From Cordylochernes scorpioides (lineage: Eukaryota; Arthropoda; Arachnida; Pseudoscorpiones; Chernetidae): DNA of 64,000 nt. Shown piece after piece: positions 44,215-54,984 of the stretch; the first letter of the stretch is position 1; every line of letters begins with the position of its first letter. The stretch covers positions 56,226,803-56,290,802 of the forward strand of contig CP092886.1 of the NCBI GenBank assembly GCA_030710605.1. Direction: 5' to 3'. The notes beneath the pieces were generated by a model, which was not told the DNA's origin, did no database searches, and was given only the letters and a program-made list of their open reading frames with translations. The translations under genes and the position numbers were made by a program.

Positions 44215-45184
44215 TTACAAGGGGGATGAAGATAGGAAACCTCGACGCTGGAGGGTCCTGGACCAGGCGATGAGCGGGTTCTCCACCGCTTCTCCGAGCC
44301 CAACCTGGACAAAGTAACGATAAATTCGCAACTTTGCCGACGCCAGGATGGAAAGGGCGTCGTCCTCAAGGCCGGACCCGCCGAAGATCCAAGCCTGCAG
44401 GTCAGGGGGCCGCCCTATGATGTTGAAGGCCTCTCTGATGAGAGGCCTGATGGAACGGCAGCACCAGTAACGGTGGCCGAGGGAGCGGTCGATGGACCCG
44501 CAGGCAGGACAGGAGGGGCCGACCGAGGCAGGATGGGCTGGATGGGGCAGGGCGTGGAGGGCCAACTTGAGGACCGCGTCGGCCTCGTGGCCCGAGTAGG
44601 CGCCGCGCCGCAGTGAGGCCCAGTCGATCCTGGATGGTGGTGGACCGATGGTGGGCGACCATCTCGAGGTGAACCTCGAGATGGGCGTGGCGGCGAGGCG
44701 CGGGCGATCCAGGGCCCGTCGGGCCGAGCGGGTCGTGAGGCCGTTGAGGAACGGCGTAGCCGTCCCTCGCAGCACCACGGCCGCAGCTAAGGAACTGGAA
44801 GAAGGCGTGGACTCCGCCCCGAAGCCCACGGCGTTCTCGGAGGTCAGCCTCCGACAGAAGGCGCCCAGGGCCGCGGCGTCAGCCAGGGCCGAGTGCGTAG
44901 GTCGGGCGGTGAGGTGGTCCTCCACGGTGAGGTCCCGGACTCGGGCTCCGCGCCAGCGGGCGGGGGCCAGGAGGTCGGGAGGGCGGAGGAACCGGCAGCC
45001 GCCGATGATGGGGAGGTCCAGCAGCTGAGCAGTGGGGACCGCCCGGTGGTTGAGGCCCAGGATGTTGGAGGCCTCCTCCCAGAGCTTCAGCAGCCGGAGA
45101 CGGCGGGGCTGGAGACGGGTGCCGTCCGGTGGAGGGTGGATCCAGGCTTCCCCGCTGTTGCCGCCGACCAGCCAGCTGAAGGCT
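44215..45184 (-). pseudogene. LINE copy 2 ORF2, C-terminal part
   Basis: Reading on the minus strand from the insertion junction near 45184, this matches the C-terminal third of the intact ORF2 at about 90 percent or better by eye. It includes the CPACGSIDRSLGHRYWCC zinc motif and the RTLQRRG end. The frame upstream of 44925 is open to the junction, so the start codon there is not meaningful. It is separated from the reverse transcriptase core (47852-48930) by the inserted LINE and cannot be translated with it. Differences from copy 1 include two or three extra residues near the SRWSPTIGPPPSR segment. Confidence 0.85.
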
Positions 45185-47851
45185 CTGGTAAGAGGTCATG
45201 GGGCACTTCTTACCAGGTTATACAATCGCTGCATGGAATTGGGCAGATTTCCGAGGGCGTGGAAGGCAGCGCGGATCGCGTTGCTTGACAAGAGTGGTAG
45301 AACAGGCGCTACAGCAAAGGACTATAGGCCTGTGTCCCTCCTTTCATGTTTGGGAAAAGTGCTGGACAGTCTTCTGGCACAAAGACTGACAAGGTGGCTA
45401 GAATCTGGCGGACACCTTTCCAGTTCCCAACACGGCTTTAGGAGGGGACGATCTACAACCACTTGTCTTGAAGAGATTTTGGGCAAGATTGAAATGGGTA
45501 CTGCAAGAGGGGATTGGGTGATCGCAATCTCCCTCGACATCTCTGGCGCTTTTGACAACCTAAACTGGAATACGGTTGTACATGCCCTCGACGCAAAGGG
45601 ATGTCCTTTTAACCTGGTGAATTTAGTAAGGGATTTCTTAAGAGACAGGCGGGTCTCAATCAAGGTAGGTGCGGTAGAGATACACCGAATACTGTCAAAG
45701 GGCTGCCCACAGGGTTCCTGCTGCGGTCCCATACTGTGGAATATAGTGGCTGACACTATTCTCCGCAAGGAACTTCCAGTAGGTTCCAGTGTGGTAGCCT
45801 ATGCTGACGACACCTACCTTATTATTAGTGAGAAATCCCGAAGAAAAGCCGAGACTCTGGCCAATGAAAGCATTCGGAGGCTGAAGGCCTGGGTTGAACT
45901 AGCGGGACTCGAATTTAACGCGAGCAAAACACGGGCTCTAAGTTTCAAATCGCGGGACGTGCGCGCCAAACGGACTGGCGTTGAATACGAACACAACCCC
46001 ATACTACTGCTGGGGGACGAAAGGATACAGATAGTTAAGCAGATGAAAGTCCTTGGTGTGGTAATAAATAACAATTTGAGCTGGATGGACCACGCCAAAG
46101 ACATAGGGCTGAGGGCTAAGTCTGCATTATCGAGACTCTGCAGATTGGCACTCCTTAGAGGGGGCAAGGAAGGGGAGATCTTCAGGAATCTCTACCTCAG
46201 CTGTGTTGAGCCAATTCTCCTGTATGGTTCAAGAGCGTGGTGGAAGAGGAACCATGACAGGAAGGTTGGTGCAACTTTGGAGGCAGTACAGCGAGTAGCG
46301 GCTCTGAGGATCACTGGGGGGTACTGTACCACCAGTGCAGAAGCCTTGCTGGTGATTTCGGGTCTGACTCCTGTTTCTCTAAGGCTAGAGGAAGAGAAAC
46401 TGAGGCAGCTTATCTGGGTCGACATAACACAAAACGACTTAGGCATCTCACCTGAGGAGCTTGAGTGGGCGAAGGATCCAGATAAGGGTGTGGAATGGGA
46501 ACCAAGATGGAAGTGGGCTGAGAGCTCGCCGTCTGGCAGAGAACTAGAAATATTCACAGACGGGAGCAAATATGGTAAGAGGACTGGGGCTGGCATCGCC
46601 ATTTTCAGTGAAGGCTTGGTAGTGGGCCAACGAACACTGAAATTAAGGCACGATGAGCTGGTGTATTCAGCTGAACTGGTCGCAATCAGAGAAGCTCTGA
46701 TCTGGTGCAGGAGAGAAAATCTATCTCCCAAAGCAATTTACTCAGATTGCATGTCTGCCCTTGTCTCCATCTCATTGGAGAAAGGTCAGATGGCGCATGA
46801 AATAGTGGACCTGCTGAAAGTCATGGATAATCCCCCGAGTTGTGCTGGGTGAGAGGGCACTCTCTAATTGAGGGTAATGAACTGGCTGATAAACTGGCAA
46901 AAGAGGGATGCTGGTCTGGAAGGGATGTGGTGACCCCAATTCCAAAGAAAGAGGCATATAAGCGTATCCGGGCGCATATAGATAAGCTGTGGGTAAATCG
47001 ATGGGCAGAGTCAATGAACGGTCGCGAGACGTTCAAATGGGTAGGAACTCCTAAAAGAAACGGACGGATCCTCTCGCACAAACTAAACAGAATGATCACG
47101 GGACACGGCCCGTTTCCTCTCAGTTTGGCGCGTTTTGGCATTAAGACGAACGATAACTGCGTATGTGGGAGCCCTGGGGCAAGTGCCAAACACTTTATAG
47201 TGGATTGCCCGAGGATTCCCAGAGGGGTGGAAGAAAGTATTAGGGTAAAAGGGGCAACTGAACTGGAGCTCCTGAAATCCCACTGGAGGTTATTGGAATG
47301 AGCTCACGACGTCGCTAGTGAGCTCTTCCTCAACTGTTAGGTGTCGCAGCTGACCACAGTGGGTTACTTGCCGATGATCTAGTGGAGTGCTAGTAGGCTG
47401 GAAGGAAGACTGACGATCGAAGTGGATCGCAAGGTGGGTGGTGAACCAGGGTCTACCGGTTGCTGCTTCCCCGCAGCGCCCCGTGGGCATGACAAGGTAC
47501 TTTCTGCACTTACCTTGTCATGGCGAAATGCAATCGGTATACAAAACCCTCTGATTCTAGGCAGTGGAGAGACCTCGAGGTTCTAACTTCCGAAGAGATG
47601 GTAGGTTCTTGGGTACAGGAGAGTACCTAGTCCTAGTGTGGAACATCTTAAGGAAGCCAAGAATACTTGGTTGTCTGCATGCTGGTAGAGTCAGGGGGGG
47701 GGGGGGGGTTTTCCATGTTCGTTCCCCCTGGTGTGGTTGAAAGAAGATGAATTAAAACATACCCTCCTGCCAACCAGAGGGCTGTAAGGTTTCGTATTAA
47801 GAAGGAGGGTTAATACTTATGGGCCTCCCAGGCCTGGGTAGTAATCTGATC
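45185..47851 (+). mobile_element. 5'-truncated I-type LINE nested in LINE copy 2
   Basis: The left junction follows GAAGGC of the host LINE and the right junction precedes ATGCCCCCGCGG of it. The insert carries reverse transcriptase, RNase H and a CCHC end, then a 550-bp 3' UTR with a G15 run (47694-47708), ending ATCTGATCCTAGA without a poly-A tail. The endonuclease domain is missing. No clear target duplication is seen and a few host bases seem lost. Confidence 0.85.
45186..47301 (+). pseudogene. I-type LINE ORF2: reverse transcriptase and RNase H, truncated and frameshifted
   Basis: From 45186 the frame gives reverse transcriptase motifs DYRPVSLLSCLGKVLD, LDISGAFDNL, GCPQGSCCGPILWN and VVAYADDTYL. 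RNase H follows with IFTDGSKYG, ELVAIREAL and YSDCMSALV. Near 46831-46836 a C run is one base short. The frame shifts, stops at 46850-46852, and RNase H resumes in the frame of 46840-47301 with WVRGHSLIEGNELADKLA. A Cys-Cys-His-Cys motif then follows, CVCGSPGASAKHFIVDC. The open frame starting at 45032 joins 51 antisense codons of the host LINE to this protein, and that N-terminus is an artefact. RNase H in a LINE points to the I clade or a relative. Confidence 0.88.
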
Positions 47852-48930
47852 CTAGAATGCCCCCGCGGAGCGCGACCTGTACCCCCTTGAAGCAGGCGAG
47901 CCGGAGCTGGGACGCGAGGTCGAGAAGGCCGAGGCCTCCGATGGCAACTGGCCTCGCCATGACGTTGGCGGGAAGCCACGCCGTGTGGTCTGGCCCCCAG
48001 ACGAACCTCGCCAGTCGGGCCTGCAGCTTGGCGATAGTCGGGGGTGATGGGAGGTATCCATGCAGGTGGTGCTGGATCGTGGACCCACCAGCGTGTTGGC
48101 CGCTCTTGCTCGTCCGACGAGGGAGAGGCCGCGGGTGAAGGGCGTCCATCTGCGGCACGCAGTCTCCAGGAGGGCCAGGAGATGCTGCTCCCGGTGGGCG
48201 ACGGTGCTCCTGGGGGCGATGTCGAGCCCGAGGATCCTGATGGAGGTGGTCGACCAGGAGGCGCCGAGAGGGGAGTCGCCGCGGTTGCGCCAGGCGCCGC
48301 ACCAGAGGCCAACGCTCTTCCGGAGGTTCACGCCAACTCCGGAGGCCTACTTGTATTCTTCGAAGACGGTCGCCACCCGTTCGAAGTCTCCGTCGCGATG
48401 AAATAGGAGGACGATGTCGTCGGCGTAAGCGATGACATTGCCCACGCCGAGGGTCAACTCCAGGCGACGTAGCAGCGGCCCCGTGGCGATGCTGAAGAGT
48501 GCGGCACTCACGGCGCAACCCTGTCTTAGGCCGTTGAGGAGGGGGAAGGCGGTGGTGTAGAAGCCTCCTGCCAGGATGGTGGCGTCCGCCCCGGCGTAGA
48601 GGATGTTGATCCAGGCCCTGAAGGCTGGCGGGAGGCGGAGGGACGTTAGCAGGGACTCCAAGAAGCCGCGGTCTAGCGAGTCAAAGGCGGACTCCAGGTC
48701 TACGCCCATGACGGCCAGCGGCGAGCCCAGGGCGGTGGCCTCCTCGACGGCGTCCGTCACCATGGCGATGTTCCATGACGGGGACCTCCCGGGGACGGCG
48801 TAAGTCTGGCATTCCGGCACAAGGGTCCGCAGGTGGGGCTTGAGGCGCCGGTGAAGGATGGCGGCCAGGACCCTGTAGTCGGCCGAGGGCAGCGCGACGG
48901 GCCTGTAGCCGTCAAGGCCGCCACCCTCGC
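47852..48930 (-). pseudogene. LINE copy 2 ORF2, reverse transcriptase core
   Basis: The minus strand from about 48930 encodes GLDGYRPVALPSADYRV through VDLESAFDSLD, RQGCAVS and YADDIVLLFH, as in the intact ORF2. A TAG at 48347-48349 replaces a Gln codon just after the reverse transcriptase core. The same frame then continues (48331 onward, NLRKSVGLW). A shift near 48085 moves the remainder (IQHHLHGYLPSPPTIAKLQ) to another frame until the insertion junction at 47852. It retains about 20 residues (ETACRRWTPFTRG region) absent from copy 1, so copy 1 has a private deletion there. Non-functional. Confidence 0.85.
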
Positions 48931-50143
48931 CGGAGACTCTGTTGATTTCTTTGCCGGTTGGACAGGGGACGCCGGTGTTGCGGGCGCCGGTGCCGGCTTC
49001 CTTGGCTGCTGAGGAGGAGGAGGAGGAGGAGGAGGGGGGGGAGGCCTTGCGTCGGTGGGAGACGCTGCTTGCCTGGGGCTGCCGTTCCCTTGCCTGGCGA
49101 GCGCTGGGCAGTTGGCTCTGCGGTGGCCCTGTTTCCCGCATTTTGAGCATTTGATGCCAAAGGCCTGCAGGGTGTCTCCCTTGGACTGGATCTCCAGGCG
49201 GGTGGGCAGCCTGTCCAGTTTGATGCCGTCGTTGAGCAGGATGAAGGCCTCCCGGCGGCCGTCGGTGAATGTGAACTCCCCCATTTTGACCAGGATGGGG
49301 GCGATGGAGGCGACCCTCCCGTATGGGCTCAGGGCGTTCACGACGGTGAAGTCCTCCACGAAGCCTGGCAGGTTGGCGACGACGATCCGTTCGGCCCTCT
49401 TGCGGTATGGGAAGACCCTAAGGGTCGTTCCCTCGATCTCTAGGTCGCCCTCAACCAGACGGCGCGCAAGATCTTTGGTCGCCAAGCCCACGAGGAAATG
49501 GCCGTTCATTTTGCCGAAATGTGTGATGCTATTTGGCCCCCCGACCAGCTTGGACATTGCCTTTAGGTAGGTGTAGTCCGGGATCTCTGGGCACCGCTCC
49601 ACGAAGATGTAGTTTTCGTGGGTAGATGAGTTCTGCCTCGCCTTGGCCTCGGCGATGTTGGCGCGTGTCGCCTTGATCTCCTTAGGCGGCACTGTTCTCG
49701 GCCCTGTTGGCCGCTTCAGCTGCTGGGAGCTGGGCTTCTCAGCAGGGCCTGCTAGGCTGCTTGGCGGCGTGCTCCGGCGTTGTTGAAGTGCGGCGCCGTT
49801 TCTTGCTCTTCACAACGGTAAAACCCTCGTTGGCGTCGACCTCCGCCATCTCGCTGTCGGCCCAGTTGAGCGAGGCCGGGCTAGCTGGAGTTGCGCTGGT
49901 AGCAGCAGCAGTTTTCGGCGCCGTGACGTCACCACGCGCGGCGGCCGGATTTGCATGCATGTCGCCTGCCGGCGAATTTGCATAGTTTTCAGATTCTGAA
50001 GAATTTTCATTGAAATTCTTCAAATTTCCGTTTTTCGGGGCTAATTTCTCGCCCGCTTGCGACAGGTTGCTGGGCCTTTCAGGCACTTGATCAGCAGAGC
50101 CTGGGCCATCTTTTGGTACCAAATTCGACATACCATCCGCCAT
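48931..50143 (-). pseudogene. LINE copy 2 ORF1, frameshifted and 3'-deleted
   Basis: The ATG at 50141-50143 (protein start MADGMSNLVPK) is the best start for this family and is missing in copy 1. After the KKRR segment, one extra C near 49750 shifts the frame. Coding resumes in the frame of 48757-49692 with the RRM-like IVVANLPGFVEDFTVVNALS and the CCHC knuckle CSKCGKQGHRRANC, then a run of 11 prolines. The 1.9-kb deletion removes the ORF1 C-terminus, and the frame entering ORF2 is out of register. An upstream 140-codon extension of the open frame is satellite sequence. Confidence 0.85.
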
Positions 50144-50159
50144 CAACACGCACGCCAGA

Positions 50160-50197
50160 GGCGAAAACGGCGGAGCTCGAAAAAGCGTGGCCGCTCG
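50160..50197 (-). other. Conserved LINE 5' box, copy 2
   Basis: The minus strand reads CGAGCGGCCACGC, then TTCGAGCTCCGCC and GTTTTCGCC. It is nearly identical to 28485-28530 and clearly related to 60486-60531. It is the only GC-rich non-coding block conserved across the three elements. Confidence 0.75.
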
Positions 50198-50950
50198 CGT
50201 GTGCTGAGATTGCTTGCGGTGTACAGTATTTGTAGTTTGTGTTGGGTCTTTGTCGTGTGTGCTGAGATTGCTTGCGGTGTACAGTATTTGTAGTGTGTCG
50301 GGTCTTTGTTGTGTGTGCTGAGATTGCTTGCGGTGTACAGTATTTGTAGTGTGTGTTGGGTCTTTGTTGTGTGTGCTGAGATTGCTTGCGGTGTACAGTA
50401 TTTGTAGTGTGTGTTGGGTCTTTGTCGTGTGTGCTGAGATTGATTGCGGTGTACAGTATTTGTAGTATGTGTTGGGTCTTTGTAGTGTGTGCTGAGATTG
50501 CTTGCGGTGTACAATATTTGTAGTGTGTGTTGGGTCTTTTTCGTGTGTGCTGAGATTGCTTGCGGTGTACAATATTTGTAGTGTGTGTTGGGTCTTTGTC
50601 GTGTGTGCTGAGATTGCTTGCGGTGTACAGTATTTGTAGTGTGTGTTGGGTCTTTGTCGTGTGTGCTGAGATTGCTTGCGGTGTACAGTATTTGTAGTGT
50701 GTGTTGGGTCTTTGTCGTGTGTGCTGAGATTGATTGCGATGTACAGTATTTGTAGTGTGTGTTAGGTCTTTGTCGTGTGTGCTGAGCTTTTTTTGATGTA
50801 CAGTATTTGTAACGCGTGTTGGAATTTTGTTGTGTGTGCTGAGATGGTTTGTGGTGTCCAGTGTTTGTGTGCGCTGAGATTGTTTGTTTGTACAGTTTTG
50901 ATAGTTCGTGCTTATCGTTTAAATTGTTTATTGTGTACTTTGCTTGTTTG
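50198..50950. repeat. 58-bp satellite, right part of the split array
   Basis: Continuation of 43300-44076, with about 11 well-conserved 58-bp units and then diverging units beyond about 50770. Confidence 0.95.
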
Positions 50951-51279
50951 TTGCGTATTGGATATGTGCGGATATTTTTAATGTGTTTGTGTTGTGTGCA
51001 TGTATTATGTATTTGTTCTGGCAGCGAAGAGTTATTTCTCAACTTTTAATATTTATTTTTATGTGAAAAGGGGTGGGGAATTCGCGATGTTTCAAATTGT
51101 AGTGTAAATATTAGTTTCTTTGATATTATTATATGTTCCCCCACATTCAAATAAAGATGTGCAAATATAAATGATCCTATTAATAGTTTATTTAAAACTT
51201 GTGGTATTTTGCATTATAGTTCTATGCATGCACCAAAAAAAGGTATATTTATGAAAGCAACACAAATTTACATATTTTT
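50951..51279. other. Satellite edge and AT-rich DNA, no gene seen
   Basis: Decaying TG-rich satellite remnants to about 51010, then unique AT-rich sequence. Confidence 0.45.
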
Positions 51280-51505
51280 GCATGCATCAACAGTTTGTTT
51301 ATGTATGCTTTATCAATTAGTCCGTTTATGAATATATCAGTAATAGGTTTGTTTATGTGTGCATCAGCAATTAGCCAGTTTATCTAGGCTTCATCAATAG
51401 GAATGCTTATGTATACATCAGCAATAAACTCGCCTATGAAGGCATTAGCACTAGGTTTGTTTATAAGTGCTTCAGTCAGCAATTAGCCTGTTTATGCATC
51501 ACTCC
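51280..51505. repeat. Degenerate tandem repeat of about 30-34 bp
   Basis: GTTTGTTTATGTGTGCATCA followed by GCAATTAGCC-like words recur about seven times with substitutions and spacing changes. Confidence 0.65.
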
Positions 51506-52219
51506 AAATAAGTAGACAAGAGTAAAAGACAGCGATATAATATTCCTATGGAATGAAAAGAAATAGGAAAATGTTTACAACAATATTGTAATGAGGTGAT
51601 GAGGTGTGATTCATGAACAGAGTGTAATACTCCCATCAAAATAGACGCAATAACTATGCGACATCTTTGAATATTGTAACAATATTTCCATTGATTTTTA
51701 GTTGAAATATCTCTGGATGATTATTACAATTTAACATTCATCGTACTAATATCGTCGATATAGTTAATAACCAAGAGATTCTAAACAATTAGCGACATCT
51801 TTTTTTTTTTTTGAACCGAGTATGATTCCAAGCTACCGGTTATTTCTCAGTCTAAAAACTAGAATAGTTACAATTTAGCTATACTGGGAAGAGAGAGTTA
51901 ATTCCCCTATTTTAAAAATCTTGTATGCTTAGATAGGTGCCTGAGAAAGAGTCTGTGGGTTGAAAATTAACCAAGATTTTACTAAGGGAAATTAGTGTCT
52001 ATAGTTTGTGTGTATTGTCGAATATCGATTAAAAATGAAATCAATATTCAAGTGTAAACTATTAAAATATGTATTGAATAATATTGTATATAATTATTGT
52101 ATATAGATATATATATTATGCGAAGTTATCTAAGTTCTTTCATATACGGTTTGTGCAATTACACAACTTGTGTTGATAATTCGTCATATAGAAATGATGT
52201 TAAACATGTGTGAAATCAT
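51506..52219. other. AT-rich unique DNA, no gene seen
   Basis: No frames or repeats are supported. An 11-T run lies near 51801. Confidence 0.45.
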
Positions 52220-52620
52220 CCTAGACGCAATCAATCCCTGCCGCCGAGTGTTGGCGTGCAAGTAATGTATTTATTATTGGGCGCTCTAAGGCGGGGCCGG
52301 GCGAGATTGTCAAGGAGCTCATTCCAAATTCCGGGCAGGGGGAGGAAAGACAATAAAAACGGCCATTAAACCAAATTGCCCAATTTTAATCCCAACTCCA
52401 CCAAATACTTTGCCTCCCGATTTGCATTTTAATTCGGAGCTCTCTGGCCAAATTATCCCCACCATCGATAACCAAAGTCTCCCTCCAGATTAGCCGAGCT
52501 CTCCAACAAGCTAATTTGCATGCAAGCGCCCTCTTTTGCATAATCTTTACATTGCCTAATGCAAAATTCTTGAATACCTGCAGCAACAACTCCAAAAAAG
52601 CTTTTCTAAACTCCTTCCCT
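52220..52620. promoter_or_regulatory. Octamer-rich non-repetitive island, candidate developmental enhancer
   Basis: A unique block with exact POU octamers ATTTGCAT at 52420-52427 and 52514-52521, plus near-matches TTTTGCAT (about 52534) and ATGCAAAA (about 52558). It also has several TTAAT/TAATTT homeodomain cores and a TTATTGGGCGC/GGCGGGGCCGGGCG GC-rich start. The density of octamer-like words within 140 bases is unusual for AT-rich background. No coding frame above 69 codons. The enhancer role is inference. Confidence 0.4.
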
Positions 52621-52870
52621 CTTTCTTTTCTCTCGTCTTTTTTTTTCCTCCGGAATTTTCTTCTTGCCCGCTTTTCTGAATGGATTTAACTAGTTAAAAA
52701 ATTTGCATTTTAAAATTCACAGTTTAAATTCCTTCCAATCTCCATTAGCTTTCCTTCCTCATACTCTTCGCCCAACCAGAACTTTCTTCTTCTTCTTCCT
52801 TTCTCCCTGCCCCAGGCAATTTACCATTTTCCCCTCCCTCCCCCTTCTTTCCCAACTTCAAAAGAAGAAA
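52621..52870 (+). repeat. Polypyrimidine-rich tract
   Basis: The plus strand is dominated by C and T (CTTCTTCTTCTTCC, CCCCTCCCTCCCCC and similar) for about 250 bases. It adjoins the octamer-rich island. Confidence 0.7.
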
Positions 52871-53304
52871 GGATTTATTTAAAAATATATTTATGAAAAA
52901 GGTCCAGTCGAGAGGGGCGCCTTACTTTATTATTCACGTTTTCTTTCTGTAGCTTTGCTAGGGATTTTCTCTTCCATATGGTGTAATTGTCGATCTACCC
53001 CTAAGGCACAGCTCTTGCACCACGAACGTTTTTGATTTTTAAAGAATTCTTAAATTCTATCAAAAATGTTCCAACACACGGGATTAGCATGTCAATGATA
53101 TTTCGTTTTTCCATATATTTATTTTAAATGTATATTCTATATAATGTTCACTAGAGTATATATTTATAAATCGTAAATAATTTACCACTCATAATTTATA
53201 AGAGCAAAAACTTTTTAAAATAACAACCTTTTATATATAAATTTGTTTGATTGAGTGCTTTCACACACACAGAAGCTAGTATTTTTATCTCATCGCATAT
53301 ATAT
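52871..53304. other. AT-rich unique DNA up to the gypsy element
   Basis: No gene or repeat recognised. It ends in ATATAT at the LTR junction. Confidence 0.4.
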
Positions 53305-53641
53305 TGTTGCACCAGGTTGCGGCTTGGCAGACTCTTCAGCCATGATTCTCTCCTGTGCTGGGTCTTGCATCTTACCAGAGCGTGTTTCAACCATCCTACA
53401 GATTTATATAAGGGAATAATGAGATAAGTCTACTTTAAGTAACCTCCAGAATGATCTATTTATTTCTCACATCAAAGAGAGCAGTGAAGTCACACGTGTA
53501 CCTAAATACAAATGATGATAATCTAATCTGTTTTAAATAAATATCATAGAATATTTTATATAAAAATAAATAAATATATAATTTAAATTTCGAATATATT
53601 AAAAATAATATAAGAAATACGCCATTAATCATGATGTAACA
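53305..53641 (-). repeat. 3' LTR of the gypsy element (337 bp)
   Basis: Begins TGTTACATC and ends GGTGCAACA on the minus strand. Its first 17 bases include the last codons and TAA stop of pol. A TATA word (TTATATAAAT) lies near 53402-53411. Confidence 0.95.
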
Positions 53642-54984
53642 CTTCCCCCTCTCCAGAGGTCGTCACGTCCTCGTGATTGACATCATCAATTCTTTCAAAA
53701 TAGGGTTTGATTCTTGAGACATGGACAATCAATGGGTCTTGGCCAGGATTATCTTTTGGTTCAATTAAGCAATTTACGTTGGACAGCTTCTTTAATATTC
53801 TATATGGGCCAAAATATTTTCTCAGTAGTTTCTCACACTTTCCTATTTTCCTAATTGGTGTCCAAACTGCTACTAATTCTCCTGGTTCGTAGCTTCTTTC
53901 CATGTGTTTCTTGTCATAGTTCTTTTTCATTCTTTCTTGAGTCTTTATTGTGTTGTTAATAACTAATTTTCTTGTTCTGTTTATTTTGTCTAAGTGATGT
54001 TTTATGTATTCATCATAATCATCCTTGTCAATGTCCACCGAATATTCCTGTCGTCCAAAAGAGACGTGGGTTCTCTTCCAAACATCAGGAAAAAGGGAGA
54101 ATATCCTGTGGTTTCCTGAATTGTAGTATTGTAAGCGTGAGTGATGAATGGGAGTATTTCGTCCCAATTCTTCTGATCAGTGTTCACATACATACTGAGC
54201 ATATTGATCAATGTTCTATTTAACCGCTCTGTCAATCCATTAGTCTGGGGATGATAGCTCGTTGTGAAGCAATGTTTAATCTTGCACGTTTTCATCACCT
54301 CTTTCATTAAATTACTGGTAAATTGAGAGCCTCTGTCACTAATAAGATATTGTGGGGCTCCGTGCCGGAGAAAAATATCCTCTACTAGAAATTTTGAAAC
54401 TTCTTTCACTGTTGCTTCCGAGACTGCTTTTGTTTCTGCATAACTAGTGTAGTAGTCCGTCAGCACGATTATCCATTTTTTTCTGTTTTTCGTAGATGGC
54501 AATGGACCAACAAAGTCAATTCCAATTCTTTCGAAAGGAGAGTTGGCTGGGGGAATGGGCTGTAGTAGTCCAGAAGGTAATTGGTTTGAGCCTTTTCTAC
54601 TTTGGCAAAGGTGACACGTCTTTACGAATTCTGAGACATCCTTTAGCATGGATGGCCAAAAGTATTTACTCTTTATTCGGTACATGGTTCTGGCGACACC
54701 CAGATGGCCATTCGACATATGATTGTGATATTCTTTCATAATTTCTCTCTTTTTCTTCTCTGGAACCACAAGCAACCACGCCCTGCCTTCAGGGTTCGGG
54801 TTTTTCTTAAAGAGGCATCCATCTTCTACTTTAAAGTTTTGCGCAATTGATCGCCTGCTTCCATTAAGGTTTTTCTTAACACTTTCGATAAACTTATCCT
54901 CTTCGTCTGTTATTTGATTTAAAAATAGCCTTTCAAAATCCTCATCCCAATCAGTTTCTGGTAAGGGTCCCCTAGATAAGCCAT
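53625..54984 (-). pseudogene. pol: Gypsy pol: integrase, frameshifted near its C-terminus
   Basis: The zinc-binding domain has HNHMSNGHLG and CHLCQSRKG (His-His-Cys-Cys). The catalytic core has FERIGIDFVGPLP, LISDRGSQF and TNGLTERLNR, supplying the D, D and E residues. A G run near 54055 is one base short, so the chromo-free C-terminal part (GELVAVWTP, FGPYRILKKLS, a GPY/F-type module) is read in the frame of 53625-54167. The final codons and TAA stop lie inside the 3' LTR (53625-53641). The lesion would remove the C-terminal 120 or so residues. Confidence 0.9.

Larger units (their letters stand above)
44077..50197 (-). mobile_element. Tx1/R1-like LINE, copy 2, internally deleted and split by a second LINE
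   Basis: Same family as 28485-33756, in minus orientation. The 3' end lies at 44077 (the minus strand ends ATTGTCAAATTGT) and the 5' box at 50160-50197. CACACG borders both ends (44071-44076 as CGTGTG, and 50198 onward), which marks insertion in an AC-rich part of the satellite unit. About 1.9 kb covering the ORF1 end, the endonuclease and the start of the reverse transcriptase is deleted at about 48930. An I-type LINE is inserted at 45185-47851. Confidence 0.9.

Noticed and set aside
43300..50950. CRISPR-like array
   Set aside because: The 58-bp periodicity is a continuous satellite without unique spacers, in a eukaryotic context.
49739..51042. His/Thr/Gln-rich minus-strand proteins of 277-299 residues
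   Set aside because: They are translations of the 58-bp satellite, and the same residues appear in three frames because the period is not a multiple of 3.
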